In this document: positions 17,590 to 26,372 of the stretch, one piece after another
How the letters are laid out: the number at the start of each line of letters is the position of its first letter
How positions within the stretch are numbered: position 1 is the stretch's first letter
Assembly: GCF_039545455.1 (NCBI RefSeq)
Contig: NZ_CP154467.1
Span: 1,426,001 to 1,490,000 of the forward strand
From: Brucella sp. BE17
GTDB lineage: Bacteria; Pseudomonadota; Alphaproteobacteria; Rhizobiales; Rhizobiaceae
Reading direction: 5' to 3'
DNA length: 64,000 nucleotides
Program-made: the position numbers and the translations under genes
The notes under the pieces: model-generated
The model's input: only the letters and a program-made list of their open reading frames with translations
The model's database searches: none
What the model was told of the DNA's origin: nothing

Positions 17590-18887
17590 TATGCCTCTCC
17601 TCCATCAACAGGAGATTTCGGGGAAATTTTGGGCGCTTTTGCCGTCGCCGTAGGCTTTTTGCGAACGGCTTTTGGTTTCGCTGCTTTCGGAGCTGCCGCT
17701 TTTGGCTTTATTGTCGGCTTGGCCGGTTTTGCACCATTAGCATCAGACGCTGACGACACGCTGACAAAGGCTGGATGAATGATTGCACCCTGATGAGTAA
17801 GCAAAGTTGCCTTTACCAGTTCCTCTTCAGGGTCAATTCTAAGCGCTTTCGCATCCTTGTCGGTGAGCGTTTCGAGGAAAGCGTAAAGATTGCGCGCATA
17901 AAGCTGTGAAGCGGTCGCAGCGATCCGACCCGGCACGTTGAGATAGCCGACGATCCGCACCCCGTTCACATCGGCAACCTGACCGGCAACAGCACCTTCG
18001 ACATTGCCGCCGCGTTCGACGGCGAGATCGACCACCACTGAACCCGGTCGCATCGACGCAACCATGTCCTTTGAGATGAGACGCGGTGCCGGGCGTCCCG
18101 GAATGAGTGCGGTCGTGATCACGATGTCCTGCTTGGCGATATGGTCGGCAACCAGCGCCGCCTGCTTCGCCTGATAATCCTGCGACATTTCCTTGGCATA
18201 ACCGCCTGAGGTTTCCGCCGCCTTGAATTCCTCGTCCTCGACCGCGATGAACTTGGCGCCAAGCGAGGCGACCTGTTCCTTGGCCGCCGGGCGCACGTCG
18301 GTCGCCGTCACCACCGCACCGAGCCGCCGCGCAGTAGCAATCGCCTGAAGTCCAGCAACGCCTGCGCCCATCACGAAAACACGCGCAGCAGGAACGGTGC
18401 CTGCTGCGGTCATCATCATCGGCATGGCGCGGTCATAGACTTGCGCCGCGTCAATCACAGCCTGATAACCGGCGAGATTGGCCTGCGATGACAAGACGTC
18501 CATCACCTGCGCGCGCGTGATGCGCGGCATGAATTCCATCGTGAAAGCTGATATTCCCGCCTTCGCCAGAGACGCCACCGCGTCCTCATGGCCGTAAGGA
18601 TCGAGCATGGCAAAAAGGGCAGAACCTGATTTATAGGTTTTTATTTCCGCGTTGCCCGGACGGCGTACCTTGAGCACGATGTCTGCCGATCCCGCATCCG
18701 CCAGCGTGCCGATACGTGCACCTGCAGCGACAAATTCGGCATCGGGAATCCGCGATTTTTCACCCGCATCCTTCTCGACCACGATATCGAAACCGAGTGC
18801 TGCAAATTTCTTCACCGTCTCCGGCGACGCCGCAACGCGGGTTTCGCTTGGATCACTCTCTTTCGGGATGAATAGCGTCTGGGCCAA
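17589..18887 (-). CDS. pntAA: NAD(P) transhydrogenase subunit alpha, part 1
   Basis: Soluble NAD(H)-binding subunit (domain I), 432 residues from TTG 18887. That start is supported by AAAGGGAAACC just upstream and gives [10 protein letters not shown], the usual start; ATG 18935 would add 16 charged residues. Alanine-dehydrogenase-like features are clear: [31 protein letters not shown] and [17 protein letters not shown]. The last 50 or so residues are an unusual Lys/Ala/Pro-rich tail ([19 protein letters not shown]) that is not part of the catalytic fold and may be a flexible linker. Confidence 0.93.
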   Translation of the reverse strand: MAQTLFIPKESDPSETRVAASPETVKKFAALGFDIVVEKDAGEKSRIPDAEFVAAGARIGTLADAGSADIVLKVRRPGNAEIKTYKSGSALFAMLDPYGHEDAVASLAKAGISAFTMEFMPRITRAQVMDVLSSQANLAGYQAVIDAAQVYDRAMPMMMTAAGTVPAARVFVMGAGVAGLQAIATARRLGAVVTATDVRPAAKEQVASLGAKFIAVEDEEFKAAETSGGYAKEMSQDYQAKQAALVADHIAKQDIVITTALIPGRPAPRLISKDMVASMRPGSVVVDLAVERGGNVEGAVAGQVADVNGVRIVGYLNVPGRIAATASQLYARNLYAFLETLTDKDAKALRIDPEEELVKATLLTHQGAIIHPAFVSVSSASDANGAKPAKPTIKPKAAAPKAAKPKAVRKKPTATAKAPKISPKSPVDGGEA

Positions 18888-19097
18888 TCTGGTTTCCCTT
18901 TCATCTTTTCGTTTGGCATACTTGGCATTTGGCATAATTGCATTTGGGCCTCAGCAAAGATGCCCTTGAAAACTGCGATACAGGCACGCACAAACCCTCA
19001 GTACGGTCAAACCATACCAAGGCATTCGATCACATCACGCGGATTATTTCCGGTTCAGTCTATCTCGACGTGAGCTACGATTGCTCTACCGCATAGA

Positions 19098-19190
19098 TCC
19101 AAAAATCAGATTTTTGGAAACACAATGCATAGATTCAACAGCTTAGAGCGACCTTTGTGCGTCCAAAAGAACGCACGGCACCCTAAAGAA
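19098..19190. repeat. Palindromic intergenic element, family C
   Basis: Contains a near-perfect palindrome TCCAAAAATC-A-GATTTTTGGA (19098-19118) and a second hairpin GTGCGTCC-AAAA-GAACGCAC around 19158-19177. This combination is of the kind seen as dispersed intergenic repeats in Rhizobiales. I find one copy in this window. It overlaps the stop of the oxidase subunit IV gene. Confidence 0.6.
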
Positions 19191-19404
19191 TGAACCAGGC
19201 AGCGACACAAACGAGAACGAACACAATGGCTGCGGAGAAAAAACCACCAACGAAAAAGCCGAAAGCCATGGCAGTCATGAGCGCAACAAGTGACACCGTG
19301 CCCCATTTGACCAGCACCGTGAACCCTGCATAGGTTTTCTCATGCTCGGAATAATCCATCGGTGCACCAAGCTCAGCCTGCGCCGTCGTATGATGTTCTG
19401 CCAT
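19183..19404 (-). CDS. aa3-type cytochrome c oxidase subunit IV
   Basis: 73-residue protein with an N-terminal hydrophilic segment (MDYSEHEKTYAGF, about residues 16-28) and one or two closely spaced hydrophobic helices over residues 31-73. This is the pattern of the short bacterial COX subunit IV family of alphaproteobacteria, a small non-catalytic subunit of the aa3 oxidase. No other oxidase genes are nearby, which is common for this subunit. Confidence 0.85.
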   Translation of the reverse strand: MAEHHTTAQAELGAPMDYSEHEKTYAGFTVLVKWGTVSLVALMTAMAFGFFVGGFFSAAIVFVLVCVAAWFIL

Positions 19405-19601
19405 TGTCTTCCACCCTCGGTTTCCACCAACATTGCCATGTTAAGCGAAAACATCTCCAATCTTCAATACATGCACGACAAAACCCAATTTTTCGGGAAA
19501 TCTTTTGTCGCGGCATTCCTCTCCCCGCACGTAGCGGCATAATTTCTTATTACGATGAATTCGTCGCCCGTGCCAGATTTAAATGTTTAGGAGCAAAAGC
19601 T

Positions 19602-20351
19602 TTAAAGGCTATGGCCGCCATCAACCGTTACGATTGTACCAGTCATATAACGGCTCGCATCTGACGCCAGCATCAGAACGACACCGTCCAGGTCGTTGGG
19701 TTCACCCAGACGGCGCAGAGGATTGCGGCCCTTGAAATAACCTGCTGCCGGGCCGCTCAACTGTTCCTCGTTGATTCGCGTCGGAAACCAGCCCGGCGCG
19801 ATGGCATTGACGCGGATATCATGCTGCGCCCATTCCAGCGCCAGTGCCTTCGTCATCTGGGCAATGCAGGCTTTGGTCATGGCATAGACGGCGGCCCCCT
19901 TCTGCGGACGCTCGCCCAGAATACTGGTCGTATTGACAACAGCACCGCCCTTGCCGTTTGCGATCATGCGGCGCGCTGCTTCCTGTGCCACGAAAAAGGC
20001 ACCAGCTACGTTCACCTCGAACATATGGTCAAGCATGTCGCGCGTGGTATCTATGGCGCGCGCCATATGCGCGACGCCAGCATTGTTGAACAGCATGGAA
20101 ACAGGGCCAAAGCGGCTTTCCGCTTCATCAAATGCTGTGACGATCTCGTCCGGGCGGGTAACATCCGCCATGATTTCCAACACCTCGCCGCCCGACGGAC
20201 ACAGGCTTTCGCCTGCCTGCGTGCGCGAAATCGATACGACCCGTGCGCCATGACCGGCCAGAACATGAACCATGCGCAGGCCGAGCCCCGACGAACCGCC
20301 GGTTACCGCTATAACCTTGTCACGGACGGAAAAAATCTCATTGTCAGCCAT
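19602..20351 (-). CDS. Short-chain dehydrogenase/reductase
   Basis: 249-residue classical SDR: cofactor motif TGGSSGLG (about residues 16-23), NNAG (about 88-91), catalytic Ser in NTTSILG and YAMTK (Tyr and Lys), and the C-terminal DGGHSL. GAGGGG lies four bases before ATG 20351. The SDR is divergent from the glutamine amidotransferase. The substrate is not evident; gluconate/3-ketoacyl-type reductases look alike. Confidence 0.88.
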   Translation of the reverse strand: MADNEIFSVRDKVIAVTGGSSGLGLRMVHVLAGHGARVVSISRTQAGESLCPSGGEVLEIMADVTRPDEIVTAFDEAESRFGPVSMLFNNAGVAHMARAIDTTRDMLDHMFEVNVAGAFFVAQEAARRMIANGKGGAVVNTTSILGERPQKGAAVYAMTKACIAQMTKALALEWAQHDIRVNAIAPGWFPTRINEEQLSGPAAGYFKGRNPLRRLGEPNDLDGVVLMLASDASRYMTGTIVTVDGGHSL

Positions 20352-20537
20352 AAATCCCCTCAATGGCGTTCCGGTGGCATTCCCGTAGCGTTCCTGCATA
20401 TGTGTCTTAGTAGAGCTTCCCTTTTATGATTTGAACCCGCACAAAAGCAAAAACACGATAATCATTGCCGATTGCGCCTTCTACAACACAGCGATAAGGA
20501 TCGATAATGACCAGCACCAACCGGTAGATATGAAACA

Positions 20538-21299
20538 ATGCCGAAGCCTCTTCCCCTCATTGCCGTGCCCACCGACGTACAACGATTTGAAAACTACACC
20601 TGGCACGCAGCACCAGATCAATATCTGGAAGCCGCCATCGACGTTGCCGACGTGACACCGCTTCTCGTGCCCAGCTTCGGTAACAGGATCGATTTCGATG
20701 CCATTCTCGACGCTGTGGACGGCGTTTTGGTCACCGGTGCGAAATCGAACGTCAATCCAGCCCTTTACGGCGTGGAGCCAAATCCGGCATTCGAACCCTA
20801 TGACGATGCCCGTGACGCCACATCACTGCCATTGATTCGCGCGGCTATCGAGAAGGGCGTGCCGCTGCTGGCCATCTGTCGGGGCATTCAGGAACTCAAC
20901 GTTGCGCTCGGCGGTACACTTGCCACCGAGATCCAGGCGCTGGAGGGACGAATGGATCACCGTGCCCCGCAATCAGACAAACAGCACGAACGCTTCGCCA
21001 TCCAGCATCCGGTGACAATCAAGCCCACTTCCTGCCTGGGACAAATCCTCAAGCAAGAAAGCGTAGAAGTGAATTCCGTTCACCGTCAGGCAATCGACCG
21101 GCTCGCGCCGCGTCTTGCCGTGGAAGCTGTCGCAAAAGACGGTACGGTCGAAGCGGTCTCCGTCACCGATGCAAAAGGGTTTGTCGTCGGCGTTCAGTGG
21201 CACCCGGAATATTGGGCTGCAACCGATGCCCCCTCGCGTAAAATCTTCGAAGCATTTGGCAAAGCCGTACGCAAACACAAGGCAGAGCGGAAGAGCTGA
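20538..21299 (+). CDS. Class I glutamine amidotransferase-like hydrolase (peptidase C26, PuuD-like)
   Basis: 253-residue cytoplasmic enzyme. The nucleophile elbow is LLAICRGIQELNVALGG (Cys at about residue 113) and the catalytic His-Glu pair is VQWHPEY near residue 220. This is the gamma-glutamyl-gamma-aminobutyrate hydrolase family, which removes glutamate from gamma-glutamylated amines in putrescine breakdown. No other putrescine genes are next to it, so the pathway is uncertain. It converges on the hydroxyacid dehydrogenase with two bases between stops. Confidence 0.85.
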   Translation: MPKPLPLIAVPTDVQRFENYTWHAAPDQYLEAAIDVADVTPLLVPSFGNRIDFDAILDAVDGVLVTGAKSNVNPALYGVEPNPAFEPYDDARDATSLPLIRAAIEKGVPLLAICRGIQELNVALGGTLATEIQALEGRMDHRAPQSDKQHERFAIQHPVTIKPTSCLGQILKQESVEVNSVHRQAIDRLAPRLAVEAVAKDGTVEAVSVTDAKGFVVGVQWHPEYWAATDAPSRKIFEAFGKAVRKHKAERKS

Positions 21300-21301
21300 A
21301 C

Positions 21302-22267
21302 CTATCGCTTTACATGTACCGTCTCAGGCACCGGCGTGATGGCCTTTCCTGTATCGAACCATGAAATGAGGTTGTCGATCACCAGATCCGCCATGGCCTG
21401 ACGGGTTTTGTGCGATGCGGAGGCGATATGCGGTAGCAACACCGTATTGGGCGCATCCAAAAGACCCTGTAGCACCGACGGCTCATTGGTGAAGACATCA
21501 AGACCAGCTGCCGCAATAGTACCGTTATTCAGGGCGGCGATCAGCGCCTCATCATCGACCAGCGTCCCGCGCCCGACATTGATCAGCACACCGTCAGGGC
21601 CAAGCGCCTCCAGCACTTTTGCATTGACGGCACGCGCCGTTTCCGCCCCGCCAGGTGCCACCAGAATGAGCGTGTCGACCGCCTTGGCAAGGTCCAGAAG
21701 ACTTGGATAATAATCATAAGCAACGCCATCGGCCTTGCGTCGATTGTAATAGGCCACCGGCAGACCGAACGCCTCGACGCGGTGGGCAACGGCCTTGCCA
21801 ATGCGACCCAGACCGAAAATCCCGACGCTGCGCCCGCGCAGCGACAATCTGGAGAGCGGATAACGACCCTCCTTCTCCCAGCGCCCGGCGCGCAGATACG
21901 CTTCAGACTTTGTCAGTTCACGCACCGTATCAATCAGCAGGCCGATAGCAGTGTCGGCTACCTCATCCGTCAACACATCAGGCGTGTTGGTAACCATGAC
22001 ATTGTGGCTGGCGGCGTGGCTGGCATCGACAACGTCATAGCCGACACCGAAATTGCCGATAACTTCCAGATTAGGCAAGGCATCAATAAATCCGGCATTG
22101 ATGGTCGACATACTGGCAATACCGCGAACATTTCCAGCCCAGACCGCATCCAAAAGTGCGGCATCGCCGCGCGCGATCCTCTCGACCAAAAACTCCCGCG
22201 ACAATCGCTCGACGGCGTAATCGTCGAAATTACCGACCACCAGAACGGTCGCATTGCGCTTGGTCAT
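21302..22267 (-). CDS. D-2-hydroxyacid dehydrogenase (NAD(P)-dependent)
   Basis: 321-residue dehydrogenase of the hydroxypyruvate/glyoxylate reductase type. The NAD(P) motif is GIFGLGRIGKAVAHR (about residues 150-164), with the downstream NRRKADG segment suggesting NADP preference, and the catalytic His lies in VLLPHIASAS. Three closely spaced ATG codons exist; the one at 22267 has GGAGG nine bases upstream, so it is chosen. It lies 66 bases downstream of the LacI regulator on the same strand and may be co-transcribed with it. Confidence 0.87.
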   Translation of the reverse strand: MTKRNATVLVVGNFDDYAVERLSREFLVERIARGDAALLDAVWAGNVRGIASMSTINAGFIDALPNLEVIGNFGVGYDVVDASHAASHNVMVTNTPDVLTDEVADTAIGLLIDTVRELTKSEAYLRAGRWEKEGRYPLSRLSLRGRSVGIFGLGRIGKAVAHRVEAFGLPVAYYNRRKADGVAYDYYPSLLDLAKAVDTLILVAPGGAETARAVNAKVLEALGPDGVLINVGRGTLVDDEALIAALNNGTIAAAGLDVFTNEPSVLQGLLDAPNTVLLPHIASASHKTRQAMADLVIDNLISWFDTGKAITPVPETVHVKR

Positions 22268-22333
22268 GATCATCATCCTCCGGCATGTTCTACAAATGGC
22301 GACGTGCGCAAGACGCAATCATCACCGAATTCA

Positions 22334-23353
22334 TCAGGCGTGTTTGGGTTTTGATGTCGATTGCCTTATGTGCAGTTCCGGCTTGATCAACTCCTGCTTG
22401 GAAGCCACGTCGATGCCATTCAACTGATCGAGAAGCGCACGTGCCGCGCGCCGCCCCACTTCGCGCTGACCGTTCCAGACCGTGGTCAGTGCCGGTGTCG
22501 CGATCGCCGCCTCCTCCAGATCGTCGTAGCCGGTCACCGAAATATCCTCGCCCGGCACCAGTCCGGCGCGGGCAATACCGTTCATCAGACCAATGGCTGT
22601 CAGATCGTTCCAGCATACTGCCGCTGTCGGCTTGTCTTTCAAGGCCAGAAACTGTGGCGCAACCTCAAACCCTGCGTGTTTGGTACGCGGCCCGGCAATG
22701 CGCCAGTCGGCGCGCACATCGAGCCCGGCCTTTTCCATCGCCTGGACATAACCGTGATAACGGTCGCGTCCGGTCGATGTTTGGTCGGTGCCACCGATCA
22801 TGGCAATACGCGTGTGCCCCAGCGATATCAGATGATTGGTGGCAAGCCCGATACCGTAAGCATCATCGCCACGGAAAACCGGCGCATGAACGCCTTCAAC
22901 ACTGCGCGCAATGAAAACGACCGGCAGCCCGTTGTCCTCGGCAAGCTTGATATCCTCCGGCGGCGTCCCGATGGCTGGCGACATGATCACCCCGTCCGCA
23001 CCAAGCTGCAGGAGCGTGTCCATGAAGGTTCGCTGCTTTTCAAGCTGATCATAATGGTTGGAAAGAAGGAATGTCTGGCGCGAGCGGTCAAGCTCTGATT
23101 CGATCGATTTCAGGATTTCCGCGAAGAACGGATTCATGATGTCGTGAACGACAACCCCGATAATACCTGATCGCGACGTGCGCAGACTGGCGGCCCGGCG
23201 ATTATAGATATAACCGATTGCCCGGGCGTGTTCCTTGATCTTGTCGCGCGTCTGGTCGGCCACAAGCGGGCTGTCACGCAACGCAAGCGAGACGGTTGCC
23301 GTCGAAACGCCGAGCGCGTCGGCGATGGTCGATAGCTTGATTTTCTGGGCCAA
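22334..23353 (-). CDS. LacI-family transcriptional regulator
   Basis: 339-residue repressor. The N-terminal helix-turn-helix is textbook LacI (LSTIADALGVSTATVSLALR, residues about 7-26) with the minor-groove hinge near residues 48-58. The rest is a periplasmic-binding-protein-like effector domain starting SGIIGVVVHDIMNPFFAEI. The effector is probably a sugar or sugar acid; the downstream hydroxyacid dehydrogenase is the obvious candidate target. Confidence 0.92.
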   Translation of the reverse strand: MAQKIKLSTIADALGVSTATVSLALRDSPLVADQTRDKIKEHARAIGYIYNRRAASLRTSRSGIIGVVVHDIMNPFFAEILKSIESELDRSRQTFLLSNHYDQLEKQRTFMDTLLQLGADGVIMSPAIGTPPEDIKLAEDNGLPVVFIARSVEGVHAPVFRGDDAYGIGLATNHLISLGHTRIAMIGGTDQTSTGRDRYHGYVQAMEKAGLDVRADWRIAGPRTKHAGFEVAPQFLALKDKPTAAVCWNDLTAIGLMNGIARAGLVPGEDISVTGYDDLEEAAIATPALTTVWNGQREVGRRAARALLDQLNGIDVASKQELIKPELHIRQSTSKPKHA

Positions 23354-23486
23354 AACGCCTCCCCAAACGATCTATAGATGGAAGACGCGTCAAAATCGAA
23401 CAGCGCGTCATCCCCATCACTCGAAGGGTTATGCCATTGCAATTATTGAATTGAAAGTATTTTTGGCAAGCTGGCACCGCGATGCG

Positions 23487-23975
23487 CTATTCAACCTCAT
23501 CGTCGTCTGTATCAATGGTCGCATCATCGACCAGTCGCGACAGGCCACGCAGCGCAAGATTACCTTCCACACGCCCCAGCATCTTCAGCAACGCCTTGCG
23601 TTCCTTCTTGTCGAGACCCTTGAGCATATCCTTTTCCGTCTTGCGAATGGATTTCTCGATGGCCCTGATCGTCTCCAGACCGAGCTGGGTGAGATAGACA
23701 TGCGACTGACGCTGATCGGTTTCCGATGCGCGTTTGGTGACAAAACCCTGTCCCTGCAAACGGGCAATGGTCTTGGTGATGGTCGGTGGACGCACGCCGA
23801 GGCGCTGCGCCAGAACACCGGGGGAAAGGCCATCATCGGCCGCCAGCTGCAGCATGACCGCATCCTGCCCGGCGTAAAGCCCCTGTTGCAGAAGCCGTGT
23901 CGCCAGCACTGTTCTCGTTAGCCGCGCCACGGATTGCAGTCGGTAAAGCACAGCCACCTTATTATCCTTGTTCAT
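23487..23975 (-). CDS. MarR-family transcriptional regulator
   Basis: 162-residue winged-helix regulator. The recognition helix region reads LAQRLGVRPPTITKTIARLQGQGFV (in part), followed by the wing KRASETDQRQSHVYLT. The C-terminus is acidic (DDATIDTDDDEVE). It is divergent from the creatininase-family gene with about 200 bases between them, so that gene may be its target. Ligand unknown. Confidence 0.9.
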   Translation of the reverse strand: MNKDNKVAVLYRLQSVARLTRTVLATRLLQQGLYAGQDAVMLQLAADDGLSPGVLAQRLGVRPPTITKTIARLQGQGFVTKRASETDQRQSHVYLTQLGLETIRAIEKSIRKTEKDMLKGLDKKERKALLKMLGRVEGNLALRGLSRLVDDATIDTDDDEVE

Positions 23976-24180
23976 CGCCCATCGCCCCTTGTTGCGACTT
24001 CATTTGGTCGTTCCATCGACACTTTCAGCATTGTTTGTAATGTAAAATGTTGTCCGACTTATGAAACAACAAGATGACAAAAGTCATGCCGTCATCCGGT
24101 CCAGACCCAATTTGCATCGGGTTGCCTCGCCGCGGAACCGGCGCTAGGCTCTTTCACAAATGAAAAACAGCGAGGAAACC

Positions 24181-24981
24181 ATGACCAACCTGCGTGAGCG
24201 CAACCGAGATATGATTGTCGTCCTTCCACTCGGCGCACATGAACAGCACGGTCCCCATCTGCCGTTCGAGACCGATACGATCATCGCCGAAGGCATTGCA
24301 GAACGCGTCAGGGACGCGCTTTCCAGCGGGCATGATGGCTTCCAAAGCGAACTGAATGTCAATTTTATGCCCGCTCAACCCGTTGGCTATTCCATTGAGC
24401 ACATGGACAGCGAAGGAACACAGACACTCGCATTTTCCGAAGCCGTCAATCAATGGATCGGTATCGGAGAAAACCTGCATGCCGGCGGCATCCGCAAACT
24501 GGTGATGCTCAATGCCCATGGCGGCAATTCACCGCTCATGACCATTGTGGCAACGGAATTGCGCGCCCGGCTCAATATGCTTGTGGTGGCGACGAGCTGG
24601 ACGCGTTTCGGCCTGCCGGAGGGGCTGATTTCGCCGGAGGAAAAAGCCCTCGACATCCATGGTGGCTTCATAGAAACGTCAGCCATGCTGGCATTGCGGC
24701 CCGATCTTGTGGATATGACGAAGGCGTGCGATTTCTCCAACGCGCAATCGCAATTCTGCCATGAGTTCAAGTATCTGCGCGCCTATGGCCCTCATGCATT
24801 CGGCTGGAAGATGCATGATCTGAACCCGGAAGGTGTTGCGGGTAACGCCGCACGCGCCACCGCGCAAGCGGGCGAAAAGCTTATAGGGCATGCGGTTTCC
24901 GGCTTCATCGATCTTCTGCATGACGTCGATCGCTTTGATCTTGCAAGATTGAGCGGTATGGATGCAAAGGCAATGGCGTGA
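24181..24981 (+). CDS. Creatininase-family amidohydrolase
   Basis: 266-residue metal-dependent hydrolase. The metal-binding box LPLGAHEQHGPHLPFETD (about residues 16-33) and NAHGGN (about 116-121) are intact, as is the downstream Glu in HGGFIETSAML. ATG 24181 is preferred to ATG 24160, as GAGGA lies six bases before it. The family includes creatininase, MftE and FAPy deformylase-type enzymes; which one this is cannot be told. A candidate Zur operator lies just after its stop. Confidence 0.88.
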   Translation: MTNLRERNRDMIVVLPLGAHEQHGPHLPFETDTIIAEGIAERVRDALSSGHDGFQSELNVNFMPAQPVGYSIEHMDSEGTQTLAFSEAVNQWIGIGENLHAGGIRKLVMLNAHGGNSPLMTIVATELRARLNMLVVATSWTRFGLPEGLISPEEKALDIHGGFIETSAMLALRPDLVDMTKACDFSNAQSQFCHEFKYLRAYGPHAFGWKMHDLNPEGVAGNAARATAQAGEKLIGHAVSGFIDLLHDVDRFDLARLSGMDAKAMA

Positions 24982-24996
24982 ATGTGATCCAGCAGC

Positions 24997-25015
24997 ATGT
25001 AATATTATAGCATTG
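24997..25015. promoter_or_regulatory. Candidate Zur (zinc uptake regulator) operator
   Basis: ATGTAATATTATAGCATTG. Read on the other strand, CAATGCTATAATATTACAT differs from the E. coli Zur consensus core AAATGTTATANTATAACAT at only three of 18 fixed positions, and it is an imperfect palindrome. It lies 209 bases before the start of a zinc-handling CobW-family gene, a common Zur target. The distance is longer than usual because a repeat element lies between. Confidence 0.65.
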
Positions 25016-25079
25016 CATGTAGCATTCGCTGGCGCGTTCCCTTATATGAATTGTCCTGTCCGAGGTCCCGTTTCACCCG

Positions 25080-25187
25080 TTAAAGCGTGTTGCATTCAAT
25101 GGTATTCAGGAAACACGTTTTAAGTTTTCGTTTTTACGCATGTCTTTATCCCAAAAACCGGTTCCCATTTTTGGGAGACATGCTCTA
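25080..25187. repeat. Palindromic intergenic repeat, family A, full copy
   Basis: Two hairpins in a row: AAAGCGTGTT (25082-25091) with AACACGTTTT (25112-25121), then GCATGTCT (25138-25145) with AGACATGC (25176-25183), the latter enclosing CCCAAAAA...TTTTTGGG. Related copies lie at 11762, 31926 (second hairpin), 41563 and 51370. It separates the Zur box from the CobW gene. Confidence 0.88.
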
Positions 25188-25223
25188 ATCAATCAGGGAC
25201 CACAACTGCAAGAGGCACCCGCA

Positions 25224-26351
25224 ATGAGCCAAGCTGAGGCAACAGCGACCACTGAAGCCGGCCGCATTCCTGTTACCGTTCTGACCGGATATCTGGGCTC
25301 GGGGAAGACCACACTCCTCAACCGAATCCTGACCGAAAACCATGGCAAGCGTTATGCGGTCATCGTCAATGAATTCGGCGAGATCGGCATCGACAACGAT
25401 CTGATCGTCGAATCAGACGAAGAAATCTACGAAATGAACAATGGCTGCATCTGCTGCACCGTGCGCGGCGATCTCATCCGCGTGGTGGAAGGACTGATGC
25501 GCCGTCCGGGTCGTTTCGATGCGATCGTCGTAGAAACCACCGGCCTTGCTGATCCCGTTCCGGTCGCACAGACCTTCTTCATGGATGACGATGTGCGCGC
25601 CAAGACCGGCCTTGACGCCGTTGTCGCCCTTGTCGATGCCAAGCACCTGCCGCTGCGCCTCAAAGACAGCCGCGAAGCGGAAGATCAGATCGCCTTTGCC
25701 GATGTTGTTCTTCTCAACAAAACCGACCTTGTGACGCCCGAGGAACTGGCTGGCGTGGAAGCGACCGTGCGCGCCATCAATCCGCATGCCATCATCCATC
25801 GCACCGAACGTGCGGCAATCCCGCTGGACAAAGTGCTGGACCGCGGTGCCTTTGACTTGAAGCGCGTTCTCGACAATGATCCGCATTTCCTGGATCACGA
25901 TCATCCAGACCATGTCTGCGGACCGGATTGCGATCATGATCATGACCACCATGCTCATGATCATCACGGGCACGATCATCACCATCATGACCATGAGTGC
26001 GGTCCCGATTGCGACCACGAGCACCATCACCACGATCATGCCTCGCCGATCCACGATGTGACGGTCAAATCGGTCTCGCTTCGAGCTGGCGAAATAGACG
26101 CGGCAAAATTCTTCCCGTGGATTCAGAATATCACCCAGACGCAGGGACCCAACATCTTGCGCCTCAAGGGCATAATCGCGTTCAAAGATGACCCGGATCG
26201 CTACGTGGTGCAGGGCGTACACATGATCATCGAAGGTGATCACCAACGTGCCTGGAAGGACGACGAGAAACATGAAAGCCGTCTTGTCTTCATCGGACGA
26301 GAACTTGACGCGACTGCGCTGAAAGCCGGTTTCGAAAATTGCCAAGCCTGA
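25224..26351 (+). CDS. CobW/COG0523 GTPase, zinc metallochaperone type
   Basis: 375-residue GTPase of the G3E family. Walker [10 protein letters not shown] (about 22-30), the metal-binding CICC (75-78) of the CxCC motif and NKTD (165-168) are intact, and the C-terminal CobW_C domain follows. Residues 221-272 form a striking His/Asp/Cys loop with two CGPDCDH motifs (232-238 and 259-265), suited to binding zinc. ATG 25224 is chosen because AGAGG lies nine bases upstream. With a candidate Zur box upstream and no cobalamin genes nearby, a role in delivering zinc to proteins under zinc starvation is the best inference. A WD40-like gene follows 21 bases downstream. Confidence 0.88.
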   Translation: MSQAEATATTEAGRIPVTVLTGYLGSGKTTLLNRILTENHGKRYAVIVNEFGEIGIDNDLIVESDEEIYEMNNGCICCTVRGDLIRVVEGLMRRPGRFDAIVVETTGLADPVPVAQTFFMDDDVRAKTGLDAVVALVDAKHLPLRLKDSREAEDQIAFADVVLLNKTDLVTPEELAGVEATVRAINPHAIIHRTERAAIPLDKVLDRGAFDLKRVLDNDPHFLDHDHPDHVCGPDCDHDHDHHAHDHHGHDHHHHDHECGPDCDHEHHHHDHASPIHDVTVKSVSLRAGEIDAAKFFPWIQNITQTQGPNILRLKGIIAFKDDPDRYVVQGVHMIIEGDHQRAWKDDEKHESRLVFIGRELDATALKAGFENCQA

Positions 26352-26372
26352 ACGAAATAATACCGGATACCA

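Noticed and set aside
25871..26050. Repetitive CATGATCAC-like DNA resembling a repeat array or CRISPR
   Set aside because: It encodes the His/Asp loop of the CobW protein in frame. There are no spacers or palindromic direct repeats.
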